Below are positions 34,501-44,413 of a stretch of 64,000 bases of DNA, in pieces. Under the pieces are notes generated by a model, which was given only the letters and a program-made list of their open reading frames with translations, was not told the DNA's origin and did no database searches. How positions within the stretch are numbered: position 1 is the first letter of the stretch; each line of letters starts with the position of its first letter. The position numbers and the translations under genes were made by a program. Source of the stretch: Glandiceps talaboti (taxonomy: Eukaryota; Hemichordata; Enteropneusta; Spengelidae); NCBI RefSeq assembly GCF_964340395.1, contig NC_135549.1, positions 24,304,342 through 24,368,341 of the forward strand. Reading direction: 5' to 3'.

Positions 34501-37500
34501 AATTAATGAATTTCCTTTATAAATACAGATTTGCTTCAAGATAAGATTTTATGCACTTTATTTGTTATAATGCATCTGTAAATGAATTTCCATGCATGTA
34601 TTGTACTTGTGATAATACTAGTATACTGTTTCCATCAGAGTACAGAATAGTCCTCAACTGTTTGTAAATCCGTTTCCTCTACTTTATAAGGAGTTGTTGA
34701 ATATATTTATCATCCATTATAAATATAATCACAGTCTTCCTTGTCTGTGATAAGTCCATTCACAGAGGGTATAAAAGGTGAAGAGGATCAGAAGCGTTGT
34801 TTGATCTATCTAGATATGTGACCTTCCCTAGAGAGTGCTTGCATGCCCTTCTAGTAGTAGTATCTGGCCCAAAAGACTTCAGTTGCCGACGGTTACAGAT
34901 CATGCAACTCAAAACTGATTTCTTTTATATTTCAGAATGATGCTAATCCCAATATATGTAAAGCTGTTATATCAAGAGATCATTATGAATCATTACATTC
35001 CCTGGTTGTCTACTATCAAATGGTAAGGTTTCAAATCCTTGTCTAGTTTAACTTCAGGATGGAAAATTATATTTCAATAAAGGATGTCTTGATTCAGGAG
35101 CATTGACTGACCATCAGAGATGCTTTGTTGATGCCGTTTGTGTACATTAATAGCTTGGAGCATGGTTTACCTGTTTACTCGTGGGGTTAGCTGGGGGGAT
35201 ATTCTCCACAGTCACAGTTATTGATATTACCATAATATACAAATGACCAGCTGAAAGGAATAGACACAACTGTGATTTTCAAGATAAAGTCAATTGATGA
35301 AACCCCTGTATATAAACAATTACACTCTTTGAAAAGTCCAATTCAAACAATCAACACCTACAAGTGTGGTATCTGATAACAGGAGGTCATAAAATAGATG
35401 TTTTGTGTTCAATCTCAGTCTAAGGTTCAATCCATTGTATTGCGAGGCTGCCTATAAAATAGTGTTTCTATTAAGGTCAACTCACTCAGTCTAGATTATA
35501 GACTGTAAGATACGTCGTGACGTTTCGCCCTCACCGGCCTCCTCTCACACGCCGATGGTTGAGGGCGCCCCGTCACGGCGTACCTTACAGACTATCTAGA
35601 TTATAGCTGTTGTATTTTCAACTTCTGTTATCAGATACCACACTTGGTGTTTGAATTGAACTTTCCAAAGAGTGCAATTATTTATATACACAGGGGTCTT
35701 ATCAATTGACTTTATCTTGAAAATCATAGCTGTGTCTATTCCTTTCACGCTGGTCATTTGAATTTCATTGTAAGTATTACACACTAGAATGACAGGACTG
35801 AACTACACTAAGTCCAATATCATGAATATTGTCTGCCCCCAACCCATTTTAACAGTCAAGTAAAATAAAAGGGTACTGTATTACTATTAGGGTTACAGTT
35901 GTGAAGTGGTTGTTACAAGCTTTAAAGTAATGTTATCAGAATTACTTAGGTTTGGTTTAGTACCTGGAGGTGTACAGGGAATAGAAGGTTACTGTTCACT
36001 AGCTCTGTTTGATACAACCATTAAGAAACTACACATGGTACATTTAAAGATAGGAAGATCTCAATTTTTTGCTACATTTTAGTCTAAATGAAATAAACCA
36101 TTTAAATGTACTGTAACTAGATACAGACATGCGGGTGCCAATGTCTTGATGACTGCATTTGATGTTTACATGGTGGCATGTTATGTCATTGTATTTCCTT
36201 TTGTTTTAATAGATAAAATATAGACAGAAAATTAAACAATATTCATTCATTCTTCATATTAAAGTGTAGGAGGTGCAGTTTCTTTTTGGATTTCTGCACG
36301 GTTGTACCAAACACTTGAAACACTGAGTGAGCAGTAAATAGCAATGCTCTGTATACTATTTAAATTGCTAGTGGCAGAAGTGCGTTGTTTGGAATGATTG
36401 TTTTGTGTAAATCTCTCAGTATAACTCTTATGACCTTTTCAAAAGATTTGTAAAGAACTATAAAGCGTTTTAGTTGCGAAACAGTGAGAGTCATCAAACT
36501 TTCAAAGTACCTCATAATATCATCATAATAACATAAAGTGTGTTGATAGTGTCGTAGTTATACACAAACAACACTTAAAAAGTACTTAAAAAGTTCACTT
36601 TCACGCCAGTTAACTATATTTTCAATAACTCGATGTCTTTTCACAGGAACATCGACTCACCATCAGAATTGCTTTGTTGAAAGCATTCGGTGCTGTGTGT
36701 GCATTAGAGTCAGCCATGATTTCCAATTTAGTGTGTTCCATTCTACCTGTGGAGTTAGCTAGAGACATGCAAACAAATCCTGATGACTTCCAGAGATTAT
36801 GTTACTCTGCCTTGGTCAGTACCATGCTACTATCTACTGGTGAATCTCTGCCATACACACACTATCGTAAGTGATTTTTTGAATACTCTTACAATGTGTG
36901 GAGGAGTAATTTATGTTGATTCCTAAACTTGTTTCTTTGTGTTTGTAAATTTTATTTGTTTTGTTAATTTACTTAATATATATTATATATTAAATATATG
37001 AACACACTTTCATTATTTATCTATTTTTAAAGAGAATTTTAACCCATGTTATGTATTTACACATCAGTGTGCCCTCTAAGCCACTGACACACACAATTTC
37101 TAGTGACACACCAATATTTGGTGTTTCCCAATTTCTTACTCTGTGTTAACTCACAGGAAATCTCAGTTTTTATCATTTTGACTAACAGCAACAAAATTTG
37201 GCTATCATAAGAGGGCACACTTACTACACATGTTAACTTGAAACCTTCCCGCTGTGCTCTCTTGCAGATCAACTAAATGAAGCCTTTGTAGAATTCTTAT
37301 TAGAGCAAATTGAAAAACCACTGCTTGAGGATGAAGATGAACAAATTGCAGATCTTTTTGTCAAGTTAATTCTTGCCTTTAATTTACACTTTCAAGGTAA
37401 TTAATATTCCTATATTTTTATTTAGAGTTGTTCAAAGAACTATTTAATATAATAGACAGAATTTCTGTGCAGATGTTTCTACAATAATAATGATCGTGGG

Positions 37501-39996
37501 TTTTTTCTATATTGTACAAAATATACATTATATTTAGGTTTTTAAGATTGGAATCTAACTGAAATCTATGATTTGTTTTGCAAGAAAATATCATATGGTT
37601 TCATCTGTTTTGTAAAATATAATCAATCTTTATCTTTAAAACTGTCATAGTACCCTTAGCTAGTAATATTATAGATTCTACTGACATGTATTTTGCATAT
37701 ATTATCATAAATTAATGATAATTTGCATATTATGTGATGATAGTTCTTACTGATTTACAGAAATTCTCAAGTATAACCCATTCCCTAGGCCTTCCTTTGT
37801 TTTTTGTCAAGTGAATGGTTAGTCTGTAAGGTATGCCGTGACGGCGTGCCTACACGCACCAGCTAACCAGGCTGGTGAGGTCAGAATGACACCATGTATC
37901 TTACAGGCTAAATAGTTACTACATTAACTGAGTACTGAAATCATACTTGAATAATAAATACAGTACCAATAGTTGGCATAAAAGTCTCTCAGCACACCAG
38001 TCAGTCAGTACACATGTGATGTTGATTTTCTTTCTTTCTTTGATTTGAGTGTAGTACCTTCAGACAACACAGTGATGAAAGTGCTAGCATACAGGAAGAA
38101 TGTTAAAACATTCAGTGAAAAGGTTATGATATTGGTCAATAGAGGAGGTAAGTGTAATATTCACTTGGAATTTGGTAAATGTACTTGTTCCTTTTATTAG
38201 ACATAATACAGCATGTTGCCAGTTACTGTTCACTCTCTCTGGTTGATACAATCAGACAGAACCCAATAAGAAACTACACATACTACACTTTAGGATAGTA
38301 AGATTGTAATTTCGTGCTACTTTTAATATTGCGAATGAAATTTAAAATGTACTGCAACCAGACACCAATGCACACCAATGTTTTGAAGTCTCCATTTGGT
38401 TTGCATGGTGGCATGTAATAGTTAATTTCATTTAGACAAGATGTAGCAAGAAACTATATTCCTTCAATCTTTCTATCTTAAAGTGTAGCATGTGAAGTTT
38501 CTTTTGGGCTTTTGCTTGGTTGTTTCAACAGAGCCAGTGAACAAGGATAAACTTATCACTATTAAGAGATGATTAAAAGTGAGAAAATTATTAAAAGATG
38601 ATGATATCGAAGTTGTATAATTGATTGTAATGTTAAGTGAGTCATGGAGGAATTGAAATTAAAATATCTAGAAAGGAGTACAACATATAAAAAGGTGTGT
38701 GTGTGTGTGTGCATGTGTGTAAAATATACTGTTATGTGTATGATGTGAAACAAGCTGTTGGTCTGTGACAGAAACTAATCATAAAAGAATAAAGGGGAAT
38801 GTAGTTATCTGAATAGTTGCGATTTTTAAAAACAATGTCTCAAATAGATCCAAAGAGATTCATCAGCTTGGTTTCATAACATAAAGGTTATATAAAAGTT
38901 TAAGGTTAGGTTTTACAGGCGGGCCTTTGGCCCTCGTATTGCGCTGGATCGGAGCGCGGCAACGACTTAAGTTTGAGATAAAACGTAGGGGAAAAAAAAG
39001 GCGCGAGCGACTGTTGACAGTCTACCTGTAACCATATATATGATAATTATATATATATATCTCTCTTTCTAACAGATGATCCAGTCAGGATGTTTGACCA
39101 CAAACCTAAGCCACCAGACTCCCTGTTGAAATTTTTAGGAGACATCTTTTCCAGTTCAGATACATCTGATATATTTTACAGCAGTGATTTGTTAGTTTTA
39201 ATTGATATTGTCGTACGACAGCTGTCAGATCTCTCACCAGGAGATGAGGTAAGGAGCTAGGATTTGATGTCTGCCCTCTAGTATTTCAAAGTGAAAAAAA
39301 AAATAGTGTGCAGTGTAATCTTTTTCTGTATTACTGTTACTTGTATTGGACGGGTATGATTTTTCTTCACATTTGTGCTCTGAGGGCAACCAATGTTTAT
39401 TCATGAGTTTGTTGAATAAATGAAGATCAGTCCAACTACAGAGAATGTACACTTTGTGTGGAGACTAGAACTTGAGGAGATAGGCATGAGTTTGATATAA
39501 AATGACAAGAACTTGTTTCCAATGAGGTTGAATTTTAAACATTTTTATCTCTACACTTATTTATGTTATGTACATGAGGATATTGACCTGGGAATGTGCT
39601 CTGGATACATCCGATTCTTAATTCGAATGCTAGTTTCTTTTTCTCTTATCAAAATGTTGCTAATTTTTGGTAACTGTCAGCAATTATAAGAGAACTTCTC
39701 TACAGAATTTGACATATTTCATTCAGCAAAATCTGAGAAAGTATGAAAGTGTTCATGTAAAAAGTAACAATATTAAAACTGTTTGTCTTCTATTGCAGGT
39801 TCGCACAGAAAACCTATCATTGATTCACAGTATAGTGACAACGACAGACTACAGTGAACACAGACATAGATGCGCAGAGCTTGGTAGATGTTTTAATACC
39901 ATAGCAGTGGAAGAGTATCAAGAAAGTGAACCAGACAGAATGATTGTCCACCAAATCTGGAAAGATTTCCCTCAGTTTTTCAGTGAATCCTCTTGA
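28568..39996 (+). CDS. NCKIPSD: SPIN90 / NCKIPSD orthologue (NCK-interacting SH3 protein), ten exons, complete
   Basis: Coding exons: 28568-28735, 29425-29534, 31179-32304, 32636-32806, 34936-35022, 36647-36866, 37268-37396, 38055-38147, 39076-39248, 39799-39996. All join in frame at GT-AG sites, giving 2475 nt (824 aa; human is about 720). Residues 1-56 are an SH3 domain (MYRAAYSF, NWWQV, GYVPANYV). Residues 57-115 match the conserved helix after it (SIDRAMESIH, ECLDKLVKHRR). Residues 116-410 are Q-, S-, T- and P-rich with a poly-Gln run (~135-142) and ten 20-residue repeats. Residues from ~415 (GELIEIVRVNTNLS) include QQRSWALHEDEAII, the near-invariant LPVELARDMQT and DDPVRMF, the armadillo-like SPIN90 leucine-rich region. 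In the family this region binds Arp2/3 and seeds unbranched actin filaments; the SH3 and proline stretches bind adaptors. The longer length comes from the exon 3 repeats. A 5' untranslated intron is possible (TTACAG just upstream). Confidence 0.95.
29718..30613 (+). mobile_element. tRNA-derived SINE, copy 1, split by a later insertion
   Basis: The head (29718-30023) carries a box A-like TGGTTAGAGTGGC and a box B-like GGTTCAAGCCC, and aligns throughout with the SINE at 42988-43352. The tail, AGTGCTGTATAAAAACCAAC with ATT repeats (30578-30613), is separated from it by ~555 bp of unrelated sequence (30024-30577). It lies in SPIN90 intron 2. Confidence 0.8.
30022..30146. mobile_element. Palindromic MITE-like sequence inside the SINE
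   Basis: AATAACACATG near the left and CATGTGTTATTAA near the right form ~38-bp imperfect arms (also TTATCACAATTT against AAAATTGTGATG). It marks the left end of the 555-bp insertion splitting the SINE. The rest of the insertion, to 30577, has no recognisable structure. Confidence 0.55.
30638..31045. mobile_element. Possible decayed foldback element
   Basis: GTCAACTTGTCCCAAAACAA and CTCATCCCA on the left, and GGAATGAGTTGGTGTGGAAC and GTCTGGGACAAC on the right, look like diverged inverted units of the CAACTCGTCCCA type found at 9775-10460. The match is short and degenerate. Located in SPIN90 intron 2 just before exon 3. Confidence 0.3.
31303..31359 (+). repeat. CAA-rich tract encoding poly-Gln in SPIN90 exon 3
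   Basis: CAA triplets encode a Gln run near residues 135-142, then Tyr-His-His-Lys and further Gln. The frame is maintained, and length variation between alleles is likely. Confidence 0.95.
31513..32109 (+). repeat. Tandem 60-bp coding repeat in SPIN90 exon 3, ten units
   Basis: Ten in-frame copies of a 20-codon unit of the form PETFSQTTSVSGLASPTPPP. The first two are diverged (QAFSKTT, QAFSQST), the next seven are near-identical at DNA level with a few synonymous changes, and the last (ETFSLSTS) is diverged again. Two units carry ARPLPPP or GRPLPPP in place of ASPTPPP. The homogeneous centre with diverged edges is typical of unequal exchange. Each unit presents a four-proline stretch and a Ser/Thr cluster. 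The opposite strand is also open across it, but that is a shadow. Confidence 0.97.
32831..32987. mobile_element. MITE with GTGTGYCCTCT ends, copy 1
   Basis: Begins GTGTGTCCTCTGTAAATGAT and ends TTAGAGGGCACAC. Its reverse complement aligns with 37067-37220, the copy in intron 6. The ends form short inverted repeats (~11 bp). A partial relative lies at about 44040-44085 and another near 40420-40485. Target duplication not evident. SPIN90 intron 4. Confidence 0.7.
33497..33857. mobile_element. Kolobok-like MITE with TTAA target duplication, 361 bp
   Basis: TTAA flanks both ends (33493-33496 and 33858-33861). The left terminus AGGGGCACAAGCTGAGTTTA is inverted at the right as AAACTCAGCTTGTGCCACT, one mismatch in the outer 12. 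No coding capacity. TTAA with AGGG-type termini fits Kolobok; piggyBac shares the TTAA but usually has CCY ends. SPIN90 intron 4. Confidence 0.75.
33935..34288. mobile_element. Terminal-inverted-repeat element, 354 bp
   Basis: Perfect 17-bp inverted termini, CAATAGGGAACTTGCAA and its complement, bound a sequence without transposase. A short internal inversion occurs around TGTTTACAATACCAAT. No target duplication identified, so the superfamily is open. It lies 77 bp downstream of the TTAA element in SPIN90 intron 4. Confidence 0.75.
35060..35200 (+). pseudogene. Decayed duplicate of SPIN90 exon 6 in intron 5
   Basis: From CAGGAGCATTGACTGACC through ATCAGAGATGCTTTGTTGAT this matches the acceptor and start of exon 6 (36644 onward) with about 6 differences in 38 bases. 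Similarity continues upstream (TTTCAATAA then GATGTCTT) and downstream (GTGGGGTTAGCTGGGG against GTGGAGTTAGCTAGAG). An in-frame TGA follows two codons after the acceptor and the frame is later lost, so it is not a usable alternative exon. Confidence 0.7.
35241..35760. repeat. Foldback with ~140-bp arms, loop containing a MITE
   Basis: Left arm 35241-35382 (AAATGACCAGCTGAAAGGAA to ATCTGATAACAG) and right arm 35624-35760 (TGTTATCAGATACCACACTT to GCTGGTCATTT) are inverted copies with a few mismatches. The ~240-bp loop contains the Mutator-like MITE at 35499-35594. Probably an older palindromic transposon hit by a younger one. SPIN90 intron 5. Confidence 0.85.
35499..35594. mobile_element. Mutator-like MITE, 96 bp, copy 1, 9-bp target duplication
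   Basis: Ends TAGACTGTAAGATACGTCGT and its near-inverse ACGGCGTACCTTACAGACTA. The 9-bp TCTAGATTA is directly repeated at both borders (35490-35498 and 35595-35603). The arms are GC-richer than the host DNA (CGCCCTCACC against GGTTGAGGGCGC). Nine-base duplications suggest a MULE-type transposase acting in trans. Confidence 0.9.
35975..36340. repeat. Dispersed ~350-bp repeat, copy A
   Basis: Aligns directly with 38215-38545: shared phrases include GTTACTGTTCACT, AAGAAACTACACAT, AAATGTACTG, GTTTACATGGTGGCATG or GTTTGCATGGTGGCATG, and TTAAAGTGTAG. Both copies are intronic in SPIN90 (introns 5 and 8), same orientation, with scattered changes. Element class unknown; no clear inverted ends. Confidence 0.75.
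37067..37220. mobile_element. MITE with GTGTGCCCTCT ends, copy 2
   Basis: Starts GTGTGCCCTCTAAGCCA and ends ATAAGAGGGCACAC, opposite in orientation to the copy at 32831-32987. No ORF of note. It lies only ~47 bp upstream of SPIN90 exon 7. Confidence 0.7.
37820..37910. mobile_element. Mutator-like MITE, copy 3 (diverged)
   Basis: Ends TAGTCTGTAAGGTATGCCGT and ATGTATCTTACAGGCTA match the family at 35499 and 41134, but the middle differs and the 9-bp flanks (GTGAATGGT and AATAGTTAC) no longer match. SPIN90 intron 7. Confidence 0.7.
38215..38545. repeat. Dispersed ~350-bp repeat, copy B
   Basis: Partner of 35975-36340 (see there), in SPIN90 intron 8. Further on in the same intron, 38915-39020, is a short GC-rich patch (GCGGGCCTTTGGCCCTCG) that stands out from the AT-rich intron and may be another insertion. 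Confidence 0.7.
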
Positions 39997-40331
39997 AACG
40001 ACTGAAAAGCAGATGATGTAATGAGTTAGTCACTTTGATAATGTGAACCTGACACCCCTATTTCATGTGGATATTTGGTACAACCTATTGTTTATTGGCA
40101 TATTCCAATAGTACCACAGGGGTGTTTAATTGGAACAGAATCTTCATAATTCTACTGTCAGTGAAAAAACGTCAACCATAGTTTTGTTATGTAGATACCG
40201 GTAATCCTGTCAGTAAAATGTACAAACACTGCTAGACCCAGCTTTTCTTTGTAATTTTCTCAATGAATATTCTTCACCAAACACCTTTAGCTATTTAAAT
40301 GAAACTTGAGTCTAACACTCAAAACTTTGTT

Positions 40332-40337
40332 AATAAA
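40332..40337 (+). promoter_or_regulatory. Candidate polyadenylation signal of SPIN90
   Basis: The first AATAAA downstream of the stop codon, 335 bp after it, in an AT-rich stretch. Actual cleavage site not determined. Confidence 0.5.
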
Positions 40338-41133
40338 TTTTTAATATAATTTATTTCCATTGGGTTCATTTTTGCTCAGGACACAGTCTCAGGTGTTGGT
40401 CACAAATACATGTATGTTCTCCAGTTGCAGACAAAATTTGTTGACACTGGTCAAAATGATAACGGCTGGGTTTCCTGTGATTTATGCTTGCAAATCTCAA
40501 AGCCATGGTGGTCTTGCAATCAAACTGCCAAGAATAGTGTTCCAATGTATAATTTATGGCTTTAAGTTACTAGTAACTTTTTATTTGGTAATCCCAGTAG
40601 GCTACCACTTTGTGAAATTGGTAGCCCAAGGATGGTGACCAGTAGAACCATATTCCTGAACTGAAAAAAGAGAAGATCCCAATATGCCATATTCCAGTTA
40701 TAGGAAAGATAAAAGATTTCATGGTTTGGCCACTAGGAGTGCTATTCACAAGCTATTTGTTGGCAGGCAGTGAGGGCCAGATTAGTATAGAGTATTGTAC
40801 ACTAAGTTACCACACATTCTCTATGTTGTTCCCACAATACTATTTTAGTAGTGACTACCAGTAATCAAACCATGCCTAACCACTGCTGTAATACTCTGTT
40901 ATAGACATTCAGAGATCTTTAACACACATTTCATGCACTACTTCATGCAACCAGTAGCCATAATTGACACAAATTTTAGCCCCTCCCCCCCCCCCCCTTT
41001 GCCAAATCTGGTGCATCCTTTTGTGGTGATTTTGTGAGAAATGACTGGAATACGAAGTATTGTATTATTTAAAGACTTTCATGTTTGCAAATATTCTTTC
41101 TTCTCAGTTGTTGCACAGTTGTAGCCCAAATGG

Positions 41134-41235
41134 TAGACTGTAAGATACGTCGTGACGTTTCGCCCTCACCGGCCTCCTCTGTTAGGGGTTGCCTGATGTT
41201 TGAGGGCACCCCGTCATGGTGTACCTTACAGACTA
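41134..41235. mobile_element. Mutator-like MITE, 102 bp, copy 2, 9-bp target duplication
   Basis: Ends TAGACTGTAAGATACGTCGT and CATGGTGTACCTTACAGACTA correspond to the family. CCCAAATGG is directly repeated at both borders (41125-41133 and 41236-41244). The left half is identical to copy 1 for over 40 bp (through CGGCCTCCTCT); the middle differs. Confidence 0.9.
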
Positions 41236-41795
41236 CCCAAATGGGTTCAAGGCTACAAATTACAGTAGCCCCATTACAAAAATTGGTAGTCTGTGGATTG
41301 GAGAAAGAAATACTGTAACCTAAATATATTTTTCACACATTCTCAAGTTATGCAAATAACATGTGAATGGCTATTGTGTAATGATCAGTTTTCTGCAATG
41401 CAATTTGACCCACCACCACGACTGAGACAATATCTTTTAGATAATTATATAAATATACCGATTTAATACTAAGATATTGTTTTATTTAAAAGTAGAATTT
41501 TGTTATATATCAAAAAATAATCATTGCATTTACTATTTAAAGTCATGTGCAAGAACCTCTTTTGAGAATTTTTGTAATTTTAATTACAAGTTATCCGCAC
41601 GTATATATTTGTATATTGTGACCGTTTTCTCAAAGAAATTCCCTCAACATTCAATAGATGTTAACTATAATGTTTGCACCACTTCAAATACTTTGATTTT
41701 GGTATCTTTCATTACTATGGTTTGGTTGAGGAACCAACTGATGAATGGCTGGGGAAACTCAGGTATATTTATTTACCTGCTTACCACCATTTTAA

Positions 41796-42095
41796 AGGGG
41801 AACATTACTCTAGGAAATAAAGGGATTTTCATAAACTATGGGTTCTGGAGAGTCATTTCATGATTTTTACATTATTTACAATTACTTGCAATTTCAGAGA
41901 AACATCACGTTTGTCCTTTGCCTTTAAAGGGTATCTTTGCTGTGGACCATTGCATTATGGGAGTCAGCAGGCACAAGATCAACTTCATGTTTCTCTGAAA
42001 TTGCAGGGCATTGTAGGTGATGTAAAATCACGAAATGACTCCCCAGAACCAACAATTTATGAAAATGTCTTTATTTCCTGGAGTAGTGTTCCCCT
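41796..42095. mobile_element. Kolobok-like MITE with TTAA target duplication, 300 bp
   Basis: TTAA at 41792-41795 and 42096-42099. Long inverted arms of ~115 bp begin AGGGGAACATTACTCTAGGA and end TCCTGGAGTAGTGTTCCCCT, and meet around CAGAGAAACAT and ATGTTTCTCTG with a ~75-bp loop. The two ORFs overlapping it are by-products of the palindrome. Confidence 0.85.
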
Positions 42096-42340
42096 TTAAC
42101 AAAAATACCACAGGTTTATATTGTACATACTAGTGTTTAGTATAAAATTAACATGAGCAAAGCATACTCTAGTAATATTATTATGGAAGTATAATAGTAA
42201 TCTAGTTTAAGTGTCCAGTGATAACTTTTTTCCAATAGAGGTAGATTTGCATTTGACTATACACAAGTATGACTTTTTTTCTACGGTACACTCAGTGGTC
42301 AGCTGAAATGCATACAAGATATAAATGTCGAAATCTGTCA

Positions 42341-42615
42341 GTGTGTGTGGTGTGTGTGTGTGCATGTGTATGCATGCATACACATGCATGTATGCATGAT
42401 GTATGTATGCATGCATGTGTGTATGTGTGTATGTATGTATGTATGTGTGTATGTGTGTATGTATGTATGTATGTATGTATGTATGTATGTATGTATGCAT
42501 GCATCTGTCTGTCTGTGGCTATATATGTATGTAACTATGTATGGATGTATGCTATGCATGTATTTATGTGTGTGTGTGTGTGTGTGTATATGTACCGGTA
42601 TGTATGTATGTATTC
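42341..42615. repeat. GT / GTAT / CATG microsatellite cluster
   Basis: Mixed runs of GT, GTAT and GCATGCAT with short interruptions. ORFs on both strands are low-complexity artefacts. Confidence 0.95.
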
Positions 42616-42987
42616 AGACACAGTATTCAGACACAATTTCTTAACTGCCATCATTTTTAGCAACTCACGATATTTGTAGACTTAACAACCTGTTTTGTTA
42701 TGTTTTACACTTATATAAGGTTTTTGTAGAAGGTACCCATGGCCAGTAGTATCAATTTTGCTATGAAATATCCAGATCTCAGGTTGACTATTTACCATGT
42801 CCTTGGGATGTTATAAACAATTATTAATTTAATTTCATTGACATTAAGGTATATTTAGTGGTTCTTTGTGATGTGATAACTAATAAATAAATGTTACTCA
42901 CAAATATAAAGTCATGGTGTCTTTTATGCAAATACGAAAGTTCTTAAATTCCTTGAAAGACTTGCTATTTCAATCCACTTGATGCAT

Positions 42988-43352
42988 GTGGAGTCATGAT
43001 GGGTGAATGGTTAGCGTGACCGGCTTGGAATCTACAGGTTGTAGGTTTCGAGCCCTGTCGCTGCCTGCTGTTTGTTTCTGAGTGGCTAAAGTCCTTGGGC
43101 AAGATTTGAACCACGACTGTGCCTTAGTCAACCCAGCTGTATAATTGGGGACCTGGTAGGATGTAGGTTGCAATGTGAAGGCTTTAATCCTATGCGCTGA
43201 AATGGCTGCAATGGATTGTATGCTCCCCGGGGAGTTGAGGAAGACTAAAGGGCCGTTGTGCCGTTCTGATCCGAGCCAGGGGTAATAATTGTAAAGCGCT
43301 TTGAGCACGGTGTGGGAAAGCGCTATATAAGAACCCAACATTATTATTATTA
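42988..43352 (+). mobile_element. tRNA-derived SINE, copy 2, near full length
   Basis: The head has a box A-like TGGTTAGCGTGACCGGC and a box B-like GGTTTCGAGCCC; the body aligns with copy 1 at 29718; the tail reads GTAAAGCGCTTTGAGCACG and GCGCTATATAAGAACCCAAC with ATT repeats. Tails of this form are shared by many invertebrate and vertebrate SINEs mobilised by L2/CR1-like LINEs. It is not a functional tRNA gene. Confidence 0.85.
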
Positions 43353-43671
43353 AAGCAGTTTAGTTTTGGAAACTTAAATGTTTGCTGGATAGGTCATATA
43401 TCGTAGTCTGTCAGTCAGTGACAGTGTGTAGTCTAGAGTCCAATCATGAGGGGATGTTTGGCTCTCGCCTGTCCCAGAGTACATTGTATATATAGGAGAA
43501 AAGTGTGGATCAAAAATCATCACATGACTAGCTGGACTCTACATATACAGTAGCTTGTGATGGTAATACACACAATAATATTTAGTAGTTGGCTGAAAAA
43601 GAAAAAAAGGGTGATTTATTAACTTTACAAACTCTGTGCTTTCATAGATAGTGTGAGTATGTCTCCATAAA

Positions 43672-43829
43672 GCCAATCCAATTAAAATCTAATGTAGATG
43701 TCGGCTAATCGTTCATTGCTATTTTACCTTCGTAAACATGTACCACGAAGGTCAATTCAGGCAAAATAACGAAGGTAATTAGCAATGAACGAATAGCTGA
43801 CATCTACATCGGATTTTAATCAGATTGCC
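43672..43829. mobile_element. Palindromic MITE, CAATCNNATTAAAATC family, copy 1
   Basis: Arms of ~55 bp: left CAATTAAAATCTAATGTAGA then TCGTTCATTGCT; right AGCAATGAACGA then TACATCGGATTTTAATCAGA. The centre has an inverted ACCTTCGT/ACGAAGGT. The outermost ~20 bp resemble the element at 44093. Confidence 0.8.
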
Positions 43830-44092
43830 GTAAAGCAGACAGTTTTGTAATTCTTTTGACAACACCAACTCCCTCACATTCACAATTTTTGTGCCTTGAG
43901 AAATACTGAAAGTATATCCACTATTTTGAGATATCCCATGTAAACATGTAAAGCAGTCTTTAAATAAAAAGAAAAACAAATATTTTGCTGTGGGTAGAAA
44001 CGATATAAATTGGGATTCTTGGTAGTTGCCACATTGCAAGACATAGGGGAAAACCAAATTTTGGTGCATCATAAGAAATTGTTGTGTCAACA

Positions 44093-44290
44093 TTGCATGC
44101 AATCTGAATAAAATCCAATGTGGTGAAAGCAGCTAAATGCTTTATTTATAACTCTGTTTCCATCATTTTGAGTGATTGCTGGGAAGGTGCCTTCCCACTC
44201 GGAACAAAAACAAACGACACAAAGATGGAAATGGAGGTAAATAAAGCATTTAGCCACTTTCACCACATCGGATTTTAATGACATTGCAGT
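44093..44290. mobile_element. Palindromic MITE, same terminal family, copy 2
   Basis: Outer ends GCAATCTGAATAAAATCCAA and ATCGGATTTTAATGACATTGC, then inverted AAATGCTTTATTTA and TAAATAAAGCATTT. The middle (GGGAAGGTGCCTTCCCA) is also palindromic but differs from copy 1, so only the termini are shared. Confidence 0.75.
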
Positions 44291-44391
44291 GCATGGTACA
44301 TACTAGTAGTTGAGGTGAAGACTATTTCTAATCACATCATTAGTACTTTGTACATCGACGCTTATCAGGAAGACAAGAGATTTATGTAGCC

Positions 44392-44413
44392 TTGTTTACA
44401 AATGTTACTAAGG
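44392..44413 (+). repeat. 22-bp satellite fragment outside the main array
   Basis: TTGTTTACAAATGTTACTAA plus GG matches the 119-bp satellite monomer exactly over 22 bases, 730 bp before the array starts. The sequence to its left is not satellite. Confidence 0.9.

Larger units (their letters stand above)
40338..44391. other. Intergenic region between SPIN90 and the satellite array
   Basis: No protein gene recognised; ORFs here are short or lie in repeats. It contains a Mutator-like MITE, a Kolobok-like MITE, GT/GTAT microsatellites, a SINE and two related palindromic elements, each listed separately. Confidence 0.65.

Noticed and set aside
40049-40127. ACACCCCT and AGGGGTGT inverted ends in the SPIN90 3' untranslated region
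   Set aside because: Only about 8 bp of clear match, with weak similarity inside and no target duplication; a hairpin is possible but an element cannot be supported.
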